From Roridomyces roridus (taxonomy: Eukaryota > Basidiomycota > Agaricomycetes > Agaricales > Mycenaceae), in contig JARKIF010000004.1 of the NCBI GenBank assembly GCA_029378245.1, forward strand, positions 3,286,001 to 3,350,000: DNA of 64,000 bases, in the 5' to 3' direction. Of this stretch, positions 59,039 to 64,000 are shown one piece after another. The translations under genes and the position numbers were made by a program. How positions within the stretch are numbered: position 1 is the stretch's first letter; the number at the start of each line of letters is the position of its first letter. The notes under the pieces were generated by a model. That model saw nothing but the letters and a program-made list of their open reading frames with translations, was not told where the DNA came from and did not search any database.

Positions 59039-59663
59039 ATGTTCAAGCTTTCCCTCTCCTCTTTCTTCGTCGCTGCCGCCCTCGCCTCCCGCACGCTCGC
59101 CGAATGCACTGCTACCTTTACCGAGGGCGCGCAGTACACAGTCAGCTTGTCGGCCAACCCGCAATTCTCTTGGGTTGACAACAACACCTCTGGCTTTTTC
59201 GGCGTGGATTTGAAGACCTCTCCCGGAACGGAGTGGTTCCTCTCCGAGACCGGGTTTGGCGGCTACGTCTTCTCGTAAGTTTCATTTCAACATTCTCTTG
59301 GCAACTCCACTGAGTTGTTCTTAAAGCCTCGCCTCCGACCTCTCATCCTCCGACTGCCTCTTTGCCAGCCGCAACGACAAAGTGCCCGGCAGCGGCAAAA
59401 TCTTCCACAGCCTCGGCTGCCTCGACGGCGTCGGCGAGCTCGACCTCGACGAGGACTTTGTGGTTACGTGCGAGACGTGTGATGCCGCCGGTGCCGGTGG
59501 TGGCTCGGGATGCAGCATCAAGAGTTCCGTTACGACCGAGTGCGCCAATACCGCGGTGAATGATCTCAGTGCTCCGGCTGGGGCGGATGGGACGGGGCAG
59601 GTGCGCACTGATGCATGCAGTGGGTCGGATTTCCAGAAGTGGGATGTTACGTCTGTTGTGTAG
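59039..59663 (+). CDS. Small secreted protein, function unknown
   Basis: Exons 59039-59274 and 59327-59663 give 190 residues. MFKLSLSSFFVAAALASRTLA is a clear signal peptide ending before ECTATF. The mature part has about ten cysteines in two clusters (CLFASRN, SLGCLDGVG, VTCETCDAAG, GSGCSIKSS, TTECANT, TDACSGSD) and one N-x-T site (DNNTSG). A Gly-rich GAGGGSG linker separates an N-terminal domain from a C-terminal one ending FQKWDVTSVV. The final QKW is reminiscent of ricin-B-type beta-trefoil tails, but no full QxW repeat is seen. No family assigned. The gene faces MYND copy E tail-to-tail. Confidence 0.8.
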
Positions 59664-59850
59664 AAATATCGGATATTCAAGTCTAACGCGTTGTTTTGGT
59701 TCACCTCGCAAACACGGCATGATATGCTCCAGATATTCAGTAAGTACACATGAAGCTTAATTTCCAAGTTTCGGCCACGATACACACAAGACAGAAGATA
59801 CACGAGAATCACCACACATGGTTCAAGAAATCAGACCAGGCCTCGTGAGA

Positions 59851-61543
59851 TCAACCCTCCAGCCCCATGTTTACGCTCTCCAGCCGCCGCTGATAAAACT
59901 CCCACTCCTCCTTCAACTCCCGCTGCGTCGGTGACGCAAACGGCTCAGCGCCCCGGATAGTTTCCTCCGTAATCTCAACACGATACTCCCTCTCGAATTG
60001 CTTGCGGATCTGCTCCACAGAAGGCCGGCCCCAAATTACCCTAGTCTCCGTCTCCGTAACCATTTTGAACATTGTGTGAATGGCAGGGATGGAGCCGGAT
60101 CCCATGGCGCGGCGACGAGCGACGAGGAAAATGTCTCGTACTGGATAAGAGTCAACTAAAAAACGTAGAGCACTCAGCAAACGGCCGCGAGGCTCACTTC
60201 CAGGCGGGAGGTCGATCGAGACCGTTCTGTTCGGACCCGTATCGAACTGGATTCCAGGTGGAGCGACATCCTAACGGCGAGATCGGCGGCTACGTACGTG
60301 GTAAACCCTGTCCTGCGAGTCCGTTTCGCTCAGATACTGAATTTGTCGCCACAGCGCCGGGGTCCGAGTGTACCCATCCGAGAGAGGAGGACAACCGATG
60401 AATTCAACGGGTCCGTTTTCGGGATGCGGTTGGGCGGCTTCCGGGTCAAAGTCTGTCTTGCCACAGACCTTTTTGTGTTCCGCCCAGTCTTTCTTCTGGC
60501 ACTCGCTGGGGTCGGGGAAAAGTCAGCACAGCGTTCTTCGGCGAACGCACAACACGCACCTGCCGCAGTAAAAAGTGAGTTTACATCCACCACAGAGCTT
60601 GAGCTTGTTTCGCTCCATTTCTTTGAAGCACTTGGTGCAGGCATACACCTTGGGCGCATTCGCCGCCTCGCGGTGAGCGTTGCAACAATTCTTCCCCGGT
60701 TTGTGCTGCTTGTCGTGATGCTCCTTCGGTTGCTGTTTCACGAACGTCGACGGTATGAATGAGCGGCCGTTCTGCGAGTCGCGCACCTAGTTAGTGCGTG
60801 TCTCCGGTCAGTATTTGAGGACCCACAAAAGCTTGAAGGATCCCGGAGAGCGTGAGGACGATGCAAAGGTTCCTGTATAGCATATTGGCTCTAACCCAGG
60901 CTTTCAGGAGATCGGGGGCCGCTGGGGAGTGTCGGAATCTATGGGAGATATACGGATGTTCGAAGAGAAACACCGTGTTGATGTGGGAAGTACGGGTGGG
61001 GCTGTGAGCCATGAGGCGCTCCAGCTGCGAGTGACTGATGAGACGAGAAGAGAGAAGAACCTCTCAAGAAGAAGCACTCACCAGGTTCATCACATTATAC
61101 TCCCCATCGCCAACGAGCCCATCGATCCTCAGCTCCGGACAAAGAATCCGAACGTCCTCCGACGCGGGACACGCACAGGAACCGCGATACAACCCCTCCA
61201 GCGCTAGCTCGCGCTTACGCTCCACACTCAAAGCACCCCAGTCCTTCTCAAAGGTCCCAAAACGAATATTCTCGAGAGCAAGGTCGATCAGTGCACCCTC
61301 GCTCCTCATGAGCTCCTTGGTGCGTTGTGCGATGTCGAGGTTCTGGAACTCGATCGAGTGGTCGTTCCATAGCGGGGTGGCAAGGTCTTCGATGCGTTTT
61401 CCGCTGTATTTGAAGGAATCGTAGTTGAGGGCCAGCTCCGTCTCAAGCCAATCATTCCAGCCCACTTTGTCGCTGTGCCTGTCCGGACAGGGAGGACGGC
61501 GATGCTCAGGCTTACTACCGGGATCGCGAGTGGGAGGTGGCAT
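59851..61543 (-). CDS. MYND zinc-finger protein, copy E, intact
   Basis: Exons 61543-61082, 61024-60827, 60771-60560, 60505-60298 and 60246-59851 give 491 residues without frameshifts; this is the best-preserved copy. Order: N-terminal region (GWNDWLETELALNYDSF, VERKRELALEGLYRGSC), the 66-codon exon (ERLMAHSPTRTSHINT...SGILQAF), a basic stretch, the MYND finger (CTKC-x10-CGGC, FYCGSEC, DWAEHKKVC), EFIGCPPLSDGYTRTPALWR, and the C-terminal FLVARRRAMGSGSIPAIHTM and SVEQIRKQFEREY...SPTQRELKEE. Exon 2 is 198 nt in copies A, B, C and E. The C-terminal helical region is unique to this family. Function unknown; the finger suggests a partner-binding role. Confidence 0.87.
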
Positions 61544-61595
61544 GGGCAGGTAGGTAGACAGACAGCAGGCTGGCGATGAGACGTGGTGGCGGAAG

Positions 61596-61655
61596 GCAAA
61601 AAGGCCGCGTTTTTCAGTGTTCGAGCTTGGGCTGATCTGATCCCGCTTACATCAC
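61596..61655 (-). promoter_or_regulatory. Conserved upstream block of MYND copy E
   Basis: Read toward the gene: cccaagctcgaac, actgaaaaacgcgg and ccttttt. These correspond to the second half of the block upstream of A, B and C. The aaagccgtattgatc part is not recognisable here. Confidence 0.55.
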
Positions 61656-61659
61656 ACCG

Positions 61660-64000
61660 TGCAAGTCCACTCCACGTTCAACAAGAAGTTGGATGAGTAA
61701 GTTCACCTGCCATCTAATTCAACTCGCGCGCAATAGGTATTGTGTAAGTATGATTCAATGGAGCCATAAACAACAGAGGAATTGGCGAAGGACGCCATGG
61801 TCAGAACTACGTACAGTACAACCGTGACTCGACCTCATCCTCGGCGAGCGCCTTGCGTTCCCCGCTCTTGTCCTCGGCGAAGCGGAGGCGGAGGCCTTGG
61901 TGGATCATTGACGCCATATCTCAGCGGGTAGGATATAGGTTTTTTTGGAGCGGCGAGGAGGGTGGAGACGCGGGCGAGAGTGGCCTGGAAATAGTCAGTA
62001 AGGTATACGCTTGTACGTAGAAGAGAGACGACGGAGAGAGAAGGAATGGGATGATGTAATCGCCAATGAGTCGGTACCACCGCGGCGAGCAACGAACGGG
62101 GCCCGATAGCGACATGGCGAGGTGCCCCAACGAGGTTTGATCGGCCTCGATGAGCTGGGGTTGATATTGCACACATGTCCACGCCCAGCTTTCCTGAGTA
62201 AGTCCAGTGGGTTCTAACGAGAGTGCGGTGGGAGGGGAAGAAAGGGTAGGGGAAGAAAGAGGGCCAAAAGGAAGACGCACCGGGTCTCGTAGCCTTCTGG
62301 CAAACTCCAGCAGCGGCGACCCCAAGCGTCCGACGGCCCCGGACCTTCGACGGACGACGGTGGTGTTGGAGGCGCACGCGGCCTTGAGCTTGCGCGATAC
62401 GAGTTGCCAGAGTCAGAGATGGCGACGGTCCACGTCCAGAGACCTTCTTCTGGACGTGGAGGTGGCGGAGGAACCTGGGATCCCGTCAGCGCGCGTACTG
62501 CGAGAACAGAAAAAAAAAGACAGGACGCACACTCTGGTTTACGGCCTACCGAGGCATCGCGGTCTTCATGGGCTGAAGATGAAGGAGCGCGCAGTGGATG
62601 AGGACAAGGGAGGTCGGTGGTCAGGATGAAAATGGGAGGTGTATGTCTGCGTTTGCGCAACTGCATAGCTTGATGGGCGATCACGCGGCTGTCGGCATCA
62701 TATGCACGTTGCTTCTTGCCGCCACAACTCTCTTGACTCGGACGGCGACGGCATGGATTCAAAGCACTATAGCAATGGCTCTGTCTGCACGACCCAGTCA
62801 AAGGTCTCCGCATTGCGCACAACTTTTTCGTCGGCCTCGTGCAGATTCGGACCATCTCGGATGTTCGAACACTTGATAACTCGGCACCTACTTGGCTGAG
62901 AGAAAAGCTCTCTGTGGTGGAAATCTGGCGAAAGGGCGATCCACTCTGCTCCTTGAAATCAGAATTCGTGAGCGGCGCTCCGCACTAAGCAACAAGATTT
63001 ACTTCCGGGCCCACTCCTCAATTGACCACGGACTCAGGAGCTCTGCGATTCGGAATTCACTTGGCTCCAACCTTGCCAGTTTCCACGGCCTCAATTCCGT
63101 CGAATAGAACCACCTCGGCTGCGTGCATATTCGGGCTGCCACTCTGTCGAACATCCTCGAAGGGCGTCACCACACTGGCATTCGGACCCATTTCGTCCCC
63201 CACAGTCACTGGCTGTCTACCGAGCGAGATCAATTTGTGCTATGGTTCTCCACTATCCCGTTCGATTCCATCGCTAGTGGGAGTGGGGAAGGGCAGGGTG
63301 GGGCGCCCTTGGAAGTGTACAAAGCCGGTAGGTACTTATGTCTCTGTGACTCATCCATCGTAGTCATATTCCGATTCTCCGATCTCTTCTGAGTGGTAGC
63401 GGAACCTCTGGAACTCGCAACACTGGACGTTGTGCGACAACATTCTAATTTCCCGCCTTGTCCCCACGTCTGCCCCCTGCTGCTACTCTCGGAGAGTCGG
63501 AGCATTTCGTACTCTTGCTAAATAATTGGCGAGGTCTAGTCTCGTTCTCCCCAATTTTTTGCGATCTTCGAATCAACCTCCAGTGCAGGGAATACAGGCG
63601 CCAGCCGGTGCCCGTGCTTGTGCTCATCCTGTCCACCGCTTTCTGCCTCGATCTTGATGGACTCATCTATGAAATCTGCACCGTCTGGCCAGCTCCCACC
63701 GAAGGGCCTAACCACAGGAGGCAGAACAACGATCATTTGACACAAACAAGCTAATCGACAAGAGAAAATAACACTAGGAATACGGCCGTGTTATGTACCG
63801 CAAGGAATGTGAGCGGAAAGGAACAACAGATTTCCGATCTCAGCGGTCATTTCATTCGGCCATCATTGACATGAATGGACAGGTCAAGTTTCCTGGAACC
63901 TGCGGGACGGTAGTGGCACGTTTTGTAATTTTTCCCCCAGTTTGAGCCCCAGAAAATTTGATGTCTGCATCTGTGAAGAAGGCACTCAAATCGGCAAAGT
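61660..64000. other. Unresolved end region with coding-like minus-strand segments
   Basis: Minus-strand stretches look coding but could not be chained. 62400-62281 reads VGRLGSPLLEFARRLRDP up to a donor; 62213-62040 reads QESWAWTCVQYQPQLIEADQ; 61980-61835 reads TLLAAPKKPISYPLRYGV. A second group at 63745-63065 includes FIDESIKIEAESGGQDEHKH and, in its last exon, SLGRQPVTVGDEMGPNASVV ending GKVGAK. No family recognised. These may be one or two genes reading leftward. Confidence 0.3.

Overview
The window looks like nuclear DNA of a mushroom-forming basidiomycete (Agaricomycetes; a Mycena-like agaric is my best guess from protein resemblance, not from any search). The evidence is genes broken by many 45-70 bp GT-AG introns, TATA boxes 50-80 bp upstream of start codons, a glyoxal oxidase, and several agaricomycete-type families: MYND zinc fingers, F-box-like proteins, and a degenerate kinase-like family. 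Roughly a third of the sequence is coding. The rest is dominated by short non-autonomous transposons and a tRNA-like dispersed repeat.

Layout. 0-5.6 kb: two head-to-head paralogs of a single-pass membrane protein. The left one runs off the window edge. The right one is a pseudogene with an internal deletion, a 36-bp tandem duplication and a nested double transposon insertion. 5.6-9.3 kb: repeats, no convincing gene. 9.3-14.8 kb: a truncated MYND gene (copy A), a transposon, an F-box gene and an eroded MYND copy (D). 14.8-25.6 kb: transposon-rich DNA around the intact MYND copy B, ending in a C-terminal MYND scrap (F). 26-28.3 kb: a multi-exon kinase-like gene. 31.3-33.4 kb: glyoxal oxidase. 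34.5-37.5 kb: MYND 5' fragment (C), a transposon and an orphan HAMP-repeat remnant. 40.3-41.3 kb: a Transformer-2-like SR splicing factor. 41.6-44 kb: a near-tandem array of tRNA-like repeats. 44-54.8 kb: two F-box-like genes, a second type of MYND protein, a four-helix membrane protein and an unidentified gene. 55.7-56.1 kb: a cryptic, very small secreted cysteine-rich peptide gene. 59-61.5 kb: a secreted protein and the intact MYND copy E. The last 2.4 kb is poorly resolved.

Three themes stand out. First, one MYND family has six copies at different stages of decay, and four share a conserved upstream block. Second, at least seven non-autonomous DNA transposons have exact target-site duplications that I could read directly; their families have different termini but share one design, a short terminal inverted repeat followed by a family-specific short motif repeated near both ends. 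Third, the peptide gene at 55.7 kb, with three consecutive 63-nt exons and CxxxC/CxC spacing, would be missed by ordinary ORF calling. The genes do not form an obvious pathway or biosynthetic cluster.
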